From an uncultured Clostridia bacterium (GTDB taxonomy: Bacteria > Bacillota > Clostridia > Oscillospirales > Ruminococcaceae): a stretch of DNA of 64,000 nt. The position numbers were made by a program, and so were the translations under genes. Location: positions 1 to 64,000 of the forward strand of contig CANQPL010000013.1 of NCBI GenBank assembly GCA_947625735.1. Reading direction: 5' to 3'. Positions 1 through 8,493 of this stretch are shown piece after piece. How positions within the stretch are numbered: the first letter of the stretch is position 1; every line of letters begins with the position of its first letter. The notes beneath the pieces are model-generated. The model had not been told where the DNA came from, made no database searches, and saw only the letters and a program-made list of their open reading frames with translations.

Positions 1-225
1 GGGCGGAACCCGCAGCCAACTCGTTGATAAATTATGCGTGAACATTTCAATAGTAGCTCGGTAACTTTCATTTAGCGGAATAATATAGCTTGTACCTTAG
101 CGGGCGGGCGGAACCCGCAGCCAACTCGTTGATAAATTATGCGTGAACATTTCAATAGTAGCTCGGTAACTTTCATTTAGCGAAGTAACACAGCTTGTAC
201 CTTGGCAGGGTGACCCCGCCCGCCG
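1..225. repeat. Tandem copies of a dispersed hairpin-tipped repeat
   Basis: Positions 1-77 and 106-182 are essentially identical and give a 105-base period. Each copy starts with a GGCGGAACCCGC-type hairpin and ends with CTCGGTAACTTTCATTT. Positions 203-224 hold an inverted GC-rich tip (GGGTGACCCCGCC). The same family recurs at about 18.5, 33.2, 44.1 and 57.2 kb. No gene lies in this stretch. The left side is cut by the window edge. Confidence 0.85.
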
Positions 226-261
226 TTTTCTATCTTCTTCCCCCTATCCTCTATATAATAA

Positions 262-295
262 TCTCCGCTCAAAGTCATAAGACCTTAAGCGGAGA
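262..295. terminator. Stem-loop after the first esterase gene
   Basis: TCTCCGCT at 262-269 pairs with AGCGGAGA at 288-295, an 8-bp stem. It lies just past the stop of the minus-strand esterase. AT-rich runs flank both sides, so it could end transcription from either direction. Confidence 0.5.
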
Positions 296-299
296 ATTT

Positions 300-1511
300 T
301 TACTCGGCAAGAATACCCTTTATCTCCTCAGCGAGCTTCTGCGCCGCCTTGTCGTGGGTTTTTGCGGTGGGGTGCCAGTCGGCGGCATAGCCGTCCTCCG
401 GGGACTGCACGTCAAAATGCATTGCTGAAACTCTTGTATCTCCGGACTGCTCGGAATAGGTGCTTACCGCCTGCTCCACTGCGGGATAGAGATTATCTCC
501 CATGATACCCAGCGTGCAGAGGATATATGCATCGGGATTTTTCTCCCTTACCATACCCAGAAATTCCACATAACCGTCTGTGTATGCCTGTATCTTTTCC
601 GGGTCGCCCTTGGTGTAGGAATCGTCATTTGTACCAAGATTTATTACCACAATATCGGGAACAAAGCGGGAAAAATCCCATTCCACACTGCTCACAGTCG
701 TTGAACCGCTCTTGCCCCCGTAGGAACGTCCTACCTTGCTGTAAAACTGCGGAACGGTCTGACTGCTTTGTATCTTTCCGTCACCTGAATAGCCTGAAAT
801 AATGCCGTGTCCGCTGAATGACACAAGACTGTAATCCGCATCAAGAAGCTCCGCTGTCTTTACCGCATATGCCTTTGTGGCGTCCTCGGTGTCGGTGACA
901 AAGTGATGCTCCTTGACCTCATCGTCCACGCCGTAGCCGCAGGTTATGGAATCGCCGATAAATTCGATTTTAAGCTCCTTTTCGGGCGTGGGAGCTATAT
1001 TGCCCACAGATGTAACATTTATGCTCTTTATACCCAGAGTGCTGTTTGCGGATTCGGACACCTTTAATACCTTTACAGTTGTTTCCTCTTCCGTATCTGA
1101 GGAGAACACCTCCAATGTTCTTTCGCTTTCGTCCATCATGCCCTCATCGGTGCGTTCGCCGTTCACATAAACCGCATATCTGGCATAATTATCCTTGCCC
1201 GAAGGCATAAAGGAGTTGCTGTCACCTTTCAGAACAACAGCCGCAGAAGTACCCGTAAAGGTAAATTCCACGCCCGATGCAGACTGCACCGCCCACAGTA
1301 TCTGCTCCTCGTCCATAAAGCTCCTGCCGATGAGCTTTACATATTCATCAGTAGCTTTAAAGCTCTTTTCGGAAAGTGTCATATCCTCTGCCTCGGTCAC
1401 AGCCGCCTCAGGGGTATCGCCGCTCTCCGTGCCGCCGCAGCCTGTAAGAAAGCAGCCCGAAAATGTAAGAGCCGCTGCAGCGGCGATCATCTTCATAACA
1501 GAAATTTTCAA
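300..1511 (-). CDS. SGNH/GDSL esterase lipoprotein (CE2-type)
   Basis: A 403-residue secreted esterase, probably an acetyl-xylan or related carbohydrate esterase anchored in the membrane by lipid. The N-terminus is a signal peptide with a lipobox ending at Cys25 (LTGC). Residues 45-180 look like the beta-sandwich that precedes the catalytic domain in carbohydrate esterase family 2. The SGNH domain follows, with GDS (Ser188), GTND (Asn295) and DWH (Asp378, His380). It stands alone on this strand with a stem-loop behind it. A cytoplasmic paralogue with the same layout is at 41132-42220. The substrate cannot be told from the sequence; oligosaccharide deacetylation is inferred from the family. 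Confidence 0.85.
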   Translation of the reverse strand: MKISVMKMIAAAAALTFSGCFLTGCGGTESGDTPEAAVTEAEDMTLSEKSFKATDEYVKLIGRSFMDEEQILWAVQSASGVEFTFTGTSAAVVLKGDSNSFMPSGKDNYARYAVYVNGERTDEGMMDESERTLEVFSSDTEEETTVKVLKVSESANSTLGIKSINVTSVGNIAPTPEKELKIEFIGDSITCGYGVDDEVKEHHFVTDTEDATKAYAVKTAELLDADYSLVSFSGHGIISGYSGDGKIQSSQTVPQFYSKVGRSYGGKSGSTTVSSVEWDFSRFVPDIVVINLGTNDDSYTKGDPEKIQAYTDGYVEFLGMVREKNPDAYILCTLGIMGDNLYPAVEQAVSTYSEQSGDTRVSAMHFDVQSPEDGYAADWHPTAKTHDKAAQKLAEEIKGILAE

Positions 1512-1542
1512 AATTATTCCTCCTATTGTCTTTATTTTTCTA

Positions 1543-1570
1543 TTGACATTTTACCACAATTTGATATAAT
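1543..1570 (+). promoter_or_regulatory. Sigma-A promoter for the 1648 operon
   Basis: TTGACA at 1543-1548 and TATAAT at 1565-1570 are separated by 16 bases. It faces the DUF1349-like gene, and the next four genes probably share the transcript. Confidence 0.75.
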
Positions 1571-1647
1571 ATTTATATGGTTATATTTTAACATTTTAAT
1601 AATTTTACACTATTCCCGGAAAACTTTTTACGGAAAAGAGGCAGACT

Positions 1648-2241
1648 ATGTTCGATACAAGTAAGCTCACCCTCACACGGGAGCCGCTGTCATGTAAGAT
1701 CGGAAGTGACAGGATCGAAATAATTACCCGTCCCCGCACCGATCTGTGGCAGCGCACATATTACCATTTTCAGAATGACAACGCCCCTGTTCTGCAAATG
1801 AAAACAAGGGAGAAGTTCTTTTCCTTTACCGTAAAAACCGAATTTGAAAGCAAACGCCGTTTCGATCAGTGCGGAATTGTCCTCTACCTGAACAGTGACA
1901 ACTGGCTCAAAGCCTCTATCGAATATGAAAACGAGACTTTTGCCCATCTGGGCAGCGTTGTCACAAATCACGGCTATTCCGACTGGGCAACTGCCGAGAT
2001 CGGCGCTTCGGTGCGGGAAATGTGGTATCGTCTGAGCCGCCGTGAGGACGATTTCTGCATTGAATGTTCACAGGACGGCAGCCGCTTTTCACAGATGCGT
2101 ATCTGCCATATGTGGGAGGCTGCGGACGAGATATCTTTCGGGATATATGCGTGCAGTCCCGGAGATTCCTCCTTTAAAGCGGTATTTACACAAATGTCAC
2201 TGACGGAATGCAAATGGCAGGCTTACAGTGAGGAGAACTGA
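1648..2241 (+). CDS. DUF1349-like beta-sandwich protein
   Basis: A 197-residue soluble protein resembling the DUF1349 family (concanavalin-like fold). Recognisable features are the FSFTVKTEF strand, a QCGIVLY segment, SDNWLKASIEYE, and the LGSVVTNHGYSDWA stretch typical of the family. There is no signal peptide, so it probably acts in the cytoplasm. The start is ATG after a GAGG site. It is the first gene behind a good promoter, followed 73 bases later by the deacetylase lipoprotein. The family is seen next to sugar-active enzymes, but its biochemical role is not known and I infer none here. Confidence 0.7.
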   Translation: MFDTSKLTLTREPLSCKIGSDRIEIITRPRTDLWQRTYYHFQNDNAPVLQMKTREKFFSFTVKTEFESKRRFDQCGIVLYLNSDNWLKASIEYENETFAHLGSVVTNHGYSDWATAEIGASVREMWYRLSRREDDFCIECSQDGSRFSQMRICHMWEAADEISFGIYACSPGDSSFKAVFTQMSLTECKWQAYSEEN

Positions 2242-2314
2242 AAGTCATTTGCACATATCCGCAGCATATACCGTTACAGCAAAATCTGATCTGATTCTGA
2301 AAGGAAACCGTAAA

Positions 2315-3091
2315 ATGCAAAGAAAACTTATCCCGCTTATACTCATGGCAGCCGTGCTGACTGCCTGCTCAGACAGCACATCGGATAACGGGGCGGCAGA
2401 CACCGATCCGGAAACTGCCCCCGCAGCAGAAACTATACAGGAGGTAACCGCTATGACCTACGAAATTGATCCTACTAAGCCCCTTGTGGCACTCACCTTT
2501 GATGACGGTCCTAACACCTCTACCACGGTGCAGGTGTTAAATATTCTGGAAAAATATCAGGTTCCCGCCTCCTTTTTCCTTATCGGGGACAATATCACTC
2601 CCGAAGCCGAAGAGGTGGTAAAACGTGCCTATGATATGGGCTGCGAGATAGATAACCACTCAAAGACCCATTCATATATGAACAGCATGGACCCTGAGGA
2701 TATCCGCTCAGAAGTGCAGTTTGTTTCGGATAAGGTGCAGGAGATAACGGGAGAGCCTACAAAATTCTTCCGTCCCCCGTATATTGCCGTCAATGCTGAT
2801 ATGTACGACAATATTGATATGCCCTTTATCTGCGGCGCAGGCTGCAACGACTGGGACAAAAAGGTGACGGTCAGGGAAAGAGTCGAAAAGACCATTGAAC
2901 AGACCTCGGACGGGTCTATTATACTGCTCCACGATGCGGCAGGAAACGATCAGACAGTGGAGGCTATAGATCAGATAATCCCGCAGCTTCTGGAACAGGG
3001 GTATCAGTTTGTCACCGTTTCCGAACTTTTTGAAACTAAAGGCGTTCCCATTGACCCCGAGGATACCAACCTTTATACAGTTGTAGGATAA
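2315..3091 (+). CDS. Polysaccharide deacetylase lipoprotein (NodB/CE4)
   Basis: A 258-residue CE4 deacetylase that probably removes N- or O-acetyl groups from a cell-wall or extracellular polysaccharide. The start chosen is the ATG after GAAAGGA at about 2300, because it gives a lipoprotein signal with lipobox LTAC (Cys18). All five NodB motifs are visible: TFDDGP (61-66), the metal-binding HSKTH (His115, His119), RPPY (153-156), the NDWD segment, and LLHD (204-207). The gene is 18 bases upstream of queD and may be co-transcribed with it, although the functions seem unrelated. Confidence 0.9.
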   Translation: MQRKLIPLILMAAVLTACSDSTSDNGAADTDPETAPAAETIQEVTAMTYEIDPTKPLVALTFDDGPNTSTTVQVLNILEKYQVPASFFLIGDNITPEAEEVVKRAYDMGCEIDNHSKTHSYMNSMDPEDIRSEVQFVSDKVQEITGEPTKFFRPPYIAVNADMYDNIDMPFICGAGCNDWDKKVTVRERVEKTIEQTSDGSIILLHDAAGNDQTVEAIDQIIPQLLEQGYQFVTVSELFETKGVPIDPEDTNLYTVVG

Positions 3092-3109
3092 AGAAAAGAG
3101 GCATTTCCC

Positions 3110-3529
3110 ATGTATATTCTTAAAACCGAAGCCGCCTTTGATTCGGCGCACTTTCTTGCAGGCTATGAGGGCAAGTGCCGCAATATTCACGGTCACCGCT
3201 GGAGGATAGAGGCTGAAATTTGCTCCGAAACTCTTGTATCCTGCGGTCAGACACGGGGTATGATCGTTGATTTCGGGGACTTTAAGTCAAGCCTTAAAAA
3301 AATTGCAGATGATCTTGACCACAGGCTCATCTGCGAAAAAGGCACACTAAAGGAAACTACGGTAACTGCTCTTATTGAGGAGGGTTTTCTTATAACATTT
3401 GTAGACTTTCGTCCCACAGCCGAAAATCTTGCAAGGTATGTCTTTGAGCTTCTGTGTGCTGACGGGTACAGCGTAAAACGGGTGACGGTATGGGAGACCC
3501 CCAATAACTGCGCCGTTTATGAGGTGTAA
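3110..3529 (+). CDS. queD: 6-carboxy-5,6,7,8-tetrahydropterin synthase
   Basis: QueD converts 7,8-dihydroneopterin triphosphate into 6-carboxytetrahydropterin in queuosine precursor synthesis. The 139-residue length is normal. The zinc ligands are visible as His14 in SAHF and His27/His29 in NIHGH, and Cys23 just before them is the catalytic cysteine. The AENLARYVFELL helix and the C-terminal VWETP segment are typical. queE follows after 2 bases and folE after that, so the operon makes 7-carboxy-7-deazaguanine from GTP. queC is not in this window. Confidence 0.93.
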   Translation: MYILKTEAAFDSAHFLAGYEGKCRNIHGHRWRIEAEICSETLVSCGQTRGMIVDFGDFKSSLKKIADDLDHRLICEKGTLKETTVTALIEEGFLITFVDFRPTAENLARYVFELLCADGYSVKRVTVWETPNNCAVYEV

Positions 3530-3531
3530 TT

Positions 3532-4194
3532 ATGATTTTCAGGGTTGCGGAAAAATTTGTGAGCATTAACGGAGAGGGACAGAAGGCGGGACAGCCTGCG
3601 GTTTTTATCCGTCTTGCAGGCTGCAACCTGCACTGCTCCTACTGCGATACAAGGTGGGCAAACTCCGCCGACGCTCCCCACACTGACATGACCGAGGACG
3701 AAATTGCCGATTATATCACAGGTACGGGCATCACTAATGTGACGCTTACGGGCGGAGAACCGCTTATTGCCGAAAATATCGGCGTTCTTCTGGAAAGGCT
3801 TTCCCGTGAGGATATCAGCGTTGAGATCGAAACAAACGGCAGCGCGGATATTTCGGTATGTGAAAGCATCTCTCCCCGTCCGTCAGTTACGCTTGACTAT
3901 AAGCTGCCTGACAGCGGCATGGAAAAATATATGAGGACGGAAAATTACAGGTATCTCAGAAATACCGATACAGTAAAATTTGTGGCAGGCTCGGAAAATG
4001 ACCTTGTCCGTGCCCTTGAAATAATGGAGAAATACGGTCTGCGTGAAAAATGCAGGGTCTACATAAGTCCCGTATTCGGCAGGATAGAGCCGTCAGAGAT
4101 AGTGGATTTTATGCTTGCTCACAGGCTCAACGGTGTAAATCTCCAGTTACAGCTCCACAAATTCATCTGGGATCCCGAAAAGAAAGGTGTCTGA
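3532..4194 (+). CDS. queE: 7-carboxy-7-deazaguanine synthase (radical SAM)
   Basis: QueE uses S-adenosylmethionine and a 4Fe-4S cluster to rearrange the QueD product to 7-carboxy-7-deazaguanine. The cluster motif is CNLHCSYC (Cys31, Cys35, Cys38), the CX3CX2C spacing of radical SAM proteins. The GGEP motif (TLTGGEPLI) and a C-terminal QLHKFIWDP segment are present. At 220 residues it is close to the compact QueE size. It is embedded between queD and folE with gaps of only 2 and 3 bases, implying translational coupling. Confidence 0.93.
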   Translation: MIFRVAEKFVSINGEGQKAGQPAVFIRLAGCNLHCSYCDTRWANSADAPHTDMTEDEIADYITGTGITNVTLTGGEPLIAENIGVLLERLSREDISVEIETNGSADISVCESISPRPSVTLDYKLPDSGMEKYMRTENYRYLRNTDTVKFVAGSENDLVRALEIMEKYGLREKCRVYISPVFGRIEPSEIVDFMLAHRLNGVNLQLQLHKFIWDPEKKGV

Positions 4195-4197
4195 AAA

Positions 4198-4776
4198 ATG
4201 ATAGATACAAAAGCCGTGGAGGAGCATATCAGAGGACTGCTCATTGCCCTTGGCGACGACCCCGACAGAGAGGGTCTCAAAGACACTCCCGCAAGAGTGG
4301 CAAGAATGTACAGTGAAGTTTTTGAGGGCATGGAGTATTCCAATGAGCAGATCGCCCGTATGTTCAGCAAGAGCTTTGAGCAGAAGTGCGGCGGAGATGA
4401 TTTTGTACTGGTAAAGGATATTGAAGCGTTTTCCTACTGTGAACATCATCTGGCGCTGATGTATGATATGAAAATTTCCGTTGCATATATCCCCCGTGAC
4501 AGGGTGCTGGGACTTTCAAAGATAGCACGCATTGCGGATATGGCGTGTAAGCGGCTGCAATTGCAGGAGCGTATCGGGGCGGACATTGCCGAGATAATGG
4601 AAATGGCGACAGGCAGTCCCGACATTGCCGTGATGATAGAAGCAAATCACAGCTGCATGACCGCACGGGGAATTAAAAAACCCTCCGCTAAGACCTCAAC
4701 GGTCACTCTGCGGGGACGATTCAGGGACGATGCCGCTTTGCAGAACAGACTGTTTATGCAGATAAACAGCAGGTGA
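4198..4776 (+). CDS. folE: GTP cyclohydrolase I
   Basis: FolE opens GTP to 7,8-dihydroneopterin triphosphate, the first substrate for QueD and also for folate. The 192-residue protein has the [12 protein letters not shown] segment, the zinc-binding CEHHL, the [10 protein letters not shown] block and the HSCM zinc cysteine near the C-terminus. As last gene of queD-queE-folE it most likely serves queuosine synthesis, though folate use cannot be excluded. A terminator follows at 4814. Confidence 0.95.
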   Translation: MIDTKAVEEHIRGLLIALGDDPDREGLKDTPARVARMYSEVFEGMEYSNEQIARMFSKSFEQKCGGDDFVLVKDIEAFSYCEHHLALMYDMKISVAYIPRDRVLGLSKIARIADMACKRLQLQERIGADIAEIMEMATGSPDIAVMIEANHSCMTARGIKKPSAKTSTVTLRGRFRDDAALQNRLFMQINSR

Positions 4777-4813
4777 GATGACCGCCTGCTGCCTTTAAAA
4801 ATGATATGAATAA

Positions 4814-4861
4814 TTATCCCCCGAACAGCTTTTGGTGAGTTGCTCAGGGGATAAATTTTTT
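4814..4861. terminator. Terminator between folE and secF
   Basis: TTATCCCC at 4814-4821 pairs with GGGGATAA at 4847-4854, followed by ATTTTTT. It ends the queDE-folE operon and may also serve the convergent secDF operon. Confidence 0.7.
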
Positions 4862-4880
4862 GAATATTGAATCTATTATT

Positions 4881-5843
4881 TTATGCGGTCTTTGGTGCGG
4901 GCTTCTTCTTTTTCTTGCTGTTTTCCATTTTTTCTTCAAGCAGTACCCAGAGGGGACCGGAAATGCAGATAGATGAATATGTTCCCGAAATAAGTCCCAG
5001 CATCATGGGGAAGGAGAAGGAAATAATGGAATCCACTCCGTAAACCTTTGCTACAATGGTAACCACAAGCATGGCAATTATAGTTGTGATAGAGGTGTTA
5101 AAGGAACGCGTCAGGGACTGATTTATGCTCAGACTTGTCATTTCTCCCCTGCCCGCTTTCTTGTTAAGCTCCATATTCTCTCTTATTCTGTCGTAAATAA
5201 CGATAGTGCTGTTTATGGAGTAACCGAGAATTGTAAGCACTACTGCCATAAAGTTTGCATCTATCTCCATGCGGAAGATGATGAACGTACCGTAAACCAC
5301 TACTACATCGTGGATAAGGGCAATAATTGCGCATACTCCCGCAAGCCAGCCGCCTATATTCTTAAAGCGCACCGCTATATAGATGATAAGCACCAGTGCC
5401 GAGAAAAATGCTGCAACAAGACATTTTGCGAAAAATTCACGTCCTGCCGAGGGGGATACATCTGTAGATTCTACAAGCTCCAATGCGTTATCAGCATATT
5501 TTTCCTCAAGGGTATCGGTGAGTACTATCTGCTTGTCCGCAGTAAGTCCCGAATTTGAAAGCAGGGAGAGCTGAATGTTGTTCTTGCCTGTATTAAAATC
5601 AGTTCCAACGGTGGAGCTTACATTTATACCCCCCAGCGCCTCGGTTGCGTCCGCCTCAAACTGTGCGGTATCAATTGTGCCGTCATACAGATAGGTGATG
5701 ATAGTACCGCCCTTGAACTGTATATCCAGCTTTGCGCCAAAGACAAAGGTAGACAGGATACATACAGCCATAAGAATGACGGATATGGTAAAATAGGTCT
5801 TTCTGTTTTTTATAAAATCAAAATTGAAGGTCTTTTTGCTCAT
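4881..5843 (-). CDS. secF: Protein translocase subunit SecF
   Basis: SecF works with SecD beside SecYEG and uses the proton gradient to help pull proteins through the membrane. The 320-residue protein has an N-terminal membrane segment, the FKGGT motif, a short extracellular domain, and five further membrane helices with the characteristic NSTIVIYDRIREN and SLTRSFNTSITT segments. The C-terminus is Lys-rich. It overlaps the end of secD by 4 bases and is the second gene of the secD-secF operon. Confidence 0.95.
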   Translation of the reverse strand: MSKKTFNFDFIKNRKTYFTISVILMAVCILSTFVFGAKLDIQFKGGTIITYLYDGTIDTAQFEADATEALGGINVSSTVGTDFNTGKNNIQLSLLSNSGLTADKQIVLTDTLEEKYADNALELVESTDVSPSAGREFFAKCLVAAFFSALVLIIYIAVRFKNIGGWLAGVCAIIALIHDVVVVYGTFIIFRMEIDANFMAVVLTILGYSINSTIVIYDRIRENMELNKKAGRGEMTSLSINQSLTRSFNTSITTIIAMLVVTIVAKVYGVDSIISFSFPMMLGLISGTYSSICISGPLWVLLEEKMENSKKKKKPAPKTA

Positions 5844-7249
5844 TTCTTCGCACCTCCGTAAAGAGCGGGATTTCTGAATGCCTTAAAGCCCGAAAGCGAC
5901 ATGAGCATCAGTCTTGAACACAACACTCCGAAGAAAAGGTTCAGCACCGTACCTGTCAGCAGCGTAAAGCCGAATGAATATATAGTTCCCGCTGTGGAGG
6001 GTCCGAACATGAAGAACATAAAGTGAAGCGCCTTTGCAAAGATGCTGTCGGGTGTGCCGAATGCGCCCATGAGGATAATTGCTATGAGTATCATGGTGAT
6101 ATTTCCGTCAAGAATAGCCGAAAGCGCTCTTTTATATCCGCTGACAAGTGAACCCTCTAAGGTCTTGCCTGCATTAAGCTCCTCCTTTATTCTCTCCGCC
6201 GTTATAACATTGGCGTCAACGCCCATACCTACCGCAAGGATTATACCCGCTATACCGGGAATGGTAAGGATACTGCTGTCTCTGAATCCTAAGTATCCCG
6301 ATACAAATGCAAGAGTTCCTGCTACCTGTCCCACAAGTGCGATAACTGCCACAAAGCCCGGCAGTCTGTATGCGCAGATCATAAATACCGCAATAAATGC
6401 AAATGCGATAATTCCCGCTATTATCATTGCCTCCAGTGCGCCCATGCCGAGACTCGGGGAAATGGTGGAAAAGCTTGCTGTAACCAGTTTAAAAGGAAGT
6501 GCGCCCGAATTTATCTGATCGGCGAGCTTCTTTGCACTGTCTGCGTCAAAGCTGCCGCTGATAGTAGCGTGTCCGTCAGTGATGACCGCACTTACTCTCG
6601 GGTAGGAAATGCAGCTGTCGTCCATCCAGATAGAGATAACACCGCCCTCCTGATAAAGTCTTGATGTTGCTTCGGCAAATTTCTCTGTTCCCTCAGAGGT
6701 AAGGGTCAGACTTACCAGCCACTCAGGGCTTTCGTTGCTGTTTGACTGTATATAAGCGGCATAGGCTTCCTCTACATCGCCGCCCTCAAGGATAACGTTG
6801 CTAAGAGTAACGCCTGTGGGCATTCCCAGATCGTCAACCTCGTACCCCTCACGGAATGTAAGCTGTGCAGTTTCGCCCAGCTCCTGTACGGCAGCCTCGG
6901 GGTCAAAATCCGTTTCGTCCTCTTTCCACGGGAAACGGACGATTATACGGTCGTTGCTGTAGTCTACATAGGCTTCGTAATCGGTAATGCTCAGCTTTAT
7001 CATACGCTGCACAATTACCTCCTTTGCGGAGTCAAGCTGCTCGTCTGTGGCATCAAAGCCCTCGGGAGGTGTGAATGTGACGTCTACGCCGCCCTTGATG
7101 TCGATACCGAAGCGGATATCGTCCACACCCTTTAGATAAACTGTTTCAATATCACCGTAGTAATAGCTGAACCCGAACAGCACCGATGCCGTAAAGGCTG
7201 CTATCAGCAGGAACACGATGAAAAAAACAGGCTTCTTTACTCTTTTCAC
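5840..7249 (-). CDS. secD: Protein translocase subunit SecD
   Basis: SecD is the partner of SecF. I chose the GTG at 7249 as start: it has AAGAAAGGA upstream, leads straight into a membrane helix, and lies about 60 bases downstream of a consensus promoter at 7316-7344. A longer reading frame reaching 7441 would run through that promoter and encodes unlikely sequence. The 469-residue protein has the FGIDIKGG motif, a periplasmic-type P1 region, and the membrane signatures LVGQVAGT and GMGVDANVITAERIKEEL. Confidence 0.95.
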   Translation of the reverse strand: MKRVKKPVFFIVFLLIAAFTASVLFGFSYYYGDIETVYLKGVDDIRFGIDIKGGVDVTFTPPEGFDATDEQLDSAKEVIVQRMIKLSITDYEAYVDYSNDRIIVRFPWKEDETDFDPEAAVQELGETAQLTFREGYEVDDLGMPTGVTLSNVILEGGDVEEAYAAYIQSNSNESPEWLVSLTLTSEGTEKFAEATSRLYQEGGVISIWMDDSCISYPRVSAVITDGHATISGSFDADSAKKLADQINSGALPFKLVTASFSTISPSLGMGALEAMIIAGIIAFAFIAVFMICAYRLPGFVAVIALVGQVAGTLAFVSGYLGFRDSSILTIPGIAGIILAVGMGVDANVITAERIKEELNAGKTLEGSLVSGYKRALSAILDGNITMILIAIILMGAFGTPDSIFAKALHFMFFMFGPSTAGTIYSFGFTLLTGTVLNLFFGVLCSRLMLMSLSGFKAFRNPALYGGAKK

Positions 7250-7315
7250 CTTTTTGACCAGTCCTTTCTTAAAAATACGGCTATTCTTTATCTTCACAGC
7301 CGCAATTATCGTTTT

Positions 7316-7344
7316 ATTATAACATTTTTTTCCCTGTTTGTCAA
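7316..7344 (-). promoter_or_regulatory. Sigma-A promoter for secDF
   Basis: Read on the minus strand, TTGACA (7344-7339) and TATAAT (7321-7316) are spaced by exactly 17 bases. This position decides the start of secD. Confidence 0.85.
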
Positions 7345-7488
7345 GTGGGATAAATAAAGATTTCACCGCAATTTGCAAGTTTTTTTCAGTGATTTTATTT
7401 AAAAAATTGTGATAATCGTCAATATATGCAATATATGACATAATTATATGATTATTTTGTATAAAATGCCGATTTCACTGTTTACCTA

Positions 7489-7549
7489 TTGACAAGTATG
7501 TCACGGTGTGATATACTCAAACCATGATATATGTCACGCCGTGACATAT
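7489..7549 (+). promoter_or_regulatory. Promoter with two palindromic operators (PadR-type)
   Basis: TTGACA (7489-7494), a 17-base spacer and TATACT (7512-7517) form a near-consensus promoter. An imperfect 21-base palindrome (7496-7516) fills the spacer and reaches into the -10. A perfect 21-base palindrome (7529-7549, core ATGTCACGCCGTGACAT) sits just past the expected start of transcription. Their centres are 33 bases apart, about three helical turns. PadR-family regulators bind ATGT-N8-ACAT type sites (here N9), and a padR gene lies in this operon, so autoregulated repression is inferred. Confidence 0.75.
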
Positions 7550-7618
7550 CGAGGTAAAACATATCGTGATGCGACAGAACATATTTCGGATCATGATACT
7601 TTACGGAGGGAAAATACT

Positions 7619-7858
7619 ATGGAAAAGAAAAACTGCAAAGCAGGCATTATCCTCGGGATCGTGGGGATAGTTACGGGAATTATTATTCCGATTGTGGGGT
7701 TAGGCTGCGGCATTGGCGGAGTCGTGGTATGCAGCAAAAACAAAGAGCAGATGAACGTTAAAGCGGGTATGCTGCTCTCTGTAATTGCCATTGTTGTTTC
7801 CTGCATCATATGGGGTATAAACACCTACCTTATCATGCAGCAAATGCCCGCAGTATAA
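7619..7858 (+). CDS. Small two-helix membrane protein (DUF4190-like)
   Basis: A 79-residue protein starting at the ATG that follows ACGGAGGG. An upstream in-frame ATG would lie inside the operator region and is unlikely. Two hydrophobic glycine-rich helices (about residues 8-34 and 46-70) are separated by a short basic loop, as in the DUF4190 group of small membrane proteins. It is the first gene of the operon behind the palindromic promoter. Function is unknown; its co-regulation with PadR, a DUF2812 protein and a CPBP protease suggests an envelope-stress or antimicrobial-response role, which is inference only. Confidence 0.7.
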   Translation: MEKKNCKAGIILGIVGIVTGIIIPIVGLGCGIGGVVVCSKNKEQMNVKAGMLLSVIAIVVSCIIWGINTYLIMQQMPAV

Positions 7859-7976
7859 CAGATTTACCACTCAGAAGCAAGATAATAAGAGGCAAGAGGC
7901 AGGATAAGGAAACGATTTTGCAAATATTGATTTCCATGCAGATGTACCCGCAGTCCGTACAGGGAGGAAAACAGCC

Positions 7977-8225
7977 ATGAAAAATGACCTTTCGGCACGC
8001 AGCTTTATTTTTGGGATAACAGGAGTTATGGTAAGTCCTTTCGCTCCTGTGGCGGGGATATGGTTCGGCGTAATGGGTATGTATTTTGACATTGAGGAAC
8101 ACCGTAACGGCATTGAAGAACGCCCTGAAAAACGCCGTAAAATGAGAATAACAAAGAGTATGGCGGTAAGCATTGCCGCACTGCTGCTTTCGGCTTTGTC
8201 GTTTGCAGTGCAGAGGGCGTTTTAA
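7977..8225 (+). CDS. Small membrane protein
   Basis: An 82-residue protein with two hydrophobic segments (about residues 9-35 and 62-80) separated by a highly charged loop rich in Arg, Lys and Glu. ATG follows an AGGGAGG site at a good distance. Hydrophobic pattern and size resemble the preceding gene, of which it may be a distant relative. I do not recognise a named family. The 118-base gap before it holds purine-rich AGAGGCAAG repeats related to sequence at 33.6 kb. Confidence 0.6.
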   Translation: MKNDLSARSFIFGITGVMVSPFAPVAGIWFGVMGMYFDIEEHRNGIEERPEKRRKMRITKSMAVSIAALLLSALSFAVQRAF

Positions 8226-8256
8226 CTTCCAAAAAAATATAGAAAGGGATATTATT

Positions 8257-8481
8257 ATGAACAGCATTTTTGAACAGTTTCTAAACAAGGAGTGCCTTGT
8301 CTACACGGTAAACGGCAACTATATGGAGGGCATACTCATATCTGCCGAAAACGGCTGGCTGACCCTCAAGAGCTTCAAAAACGAGGACATACAGGCGGTC
8401 AACTGCGAATACATAACCCGTATCCGTGATTACCCCAGAAACAGCAAGACAGGCAAACGCAAGGACGTTATCTGGGACTGA
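8257..8481 (+). CDS. Small Sm-like beta-barrel protein
   Basis: A 74-residue soluble protein starting at ATG after AGAAAGGGA. The pattern EC-x11-G-x8-GWLTLK-x6-DIQAVN-x3-YITRI looks like the five short strands of an Sm/Hfq-type barrel. The same pattern recurs in the next gene, so the two are paralogues. There is no membrane segment. RNA binding would be a natural guess from the fold but is not shown. It lies 31 bases behind the preceding gene and 12 before the next in the PadR operon. Confidence 0.6.
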   Translation: MNSIFEQFLNKECLVYTVNGNYMEGILISAENGWLTLKSFKNEDIQAVNCEYITRIRDYPRNSKTGKRKDVIWD

Positions 8482-8493
8482 CGGGGGACGGAT

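Noticed and set aside
1-225. A CRISPR array
   Set aside because: Two long copies at a 105-base period with similar copies in inverted orientation elsewhere; no short regular repeats or unique spacers, and no cas genes.
3092-3109. A preQ1 riboswitch before queD
   Set aside because: The gap to the deacetylase gene is only 18 bases, too short for any riboswitch, and the operon promoter at 1543 shows no such motif.
7250-7441. An N-terminal extension of SecD by 64 residues
   Set aside because: A consensus promoter at 7316-7344 lies inside it, and the GTG at 7249 has a ribosome site and begins at the expected membrane helix.
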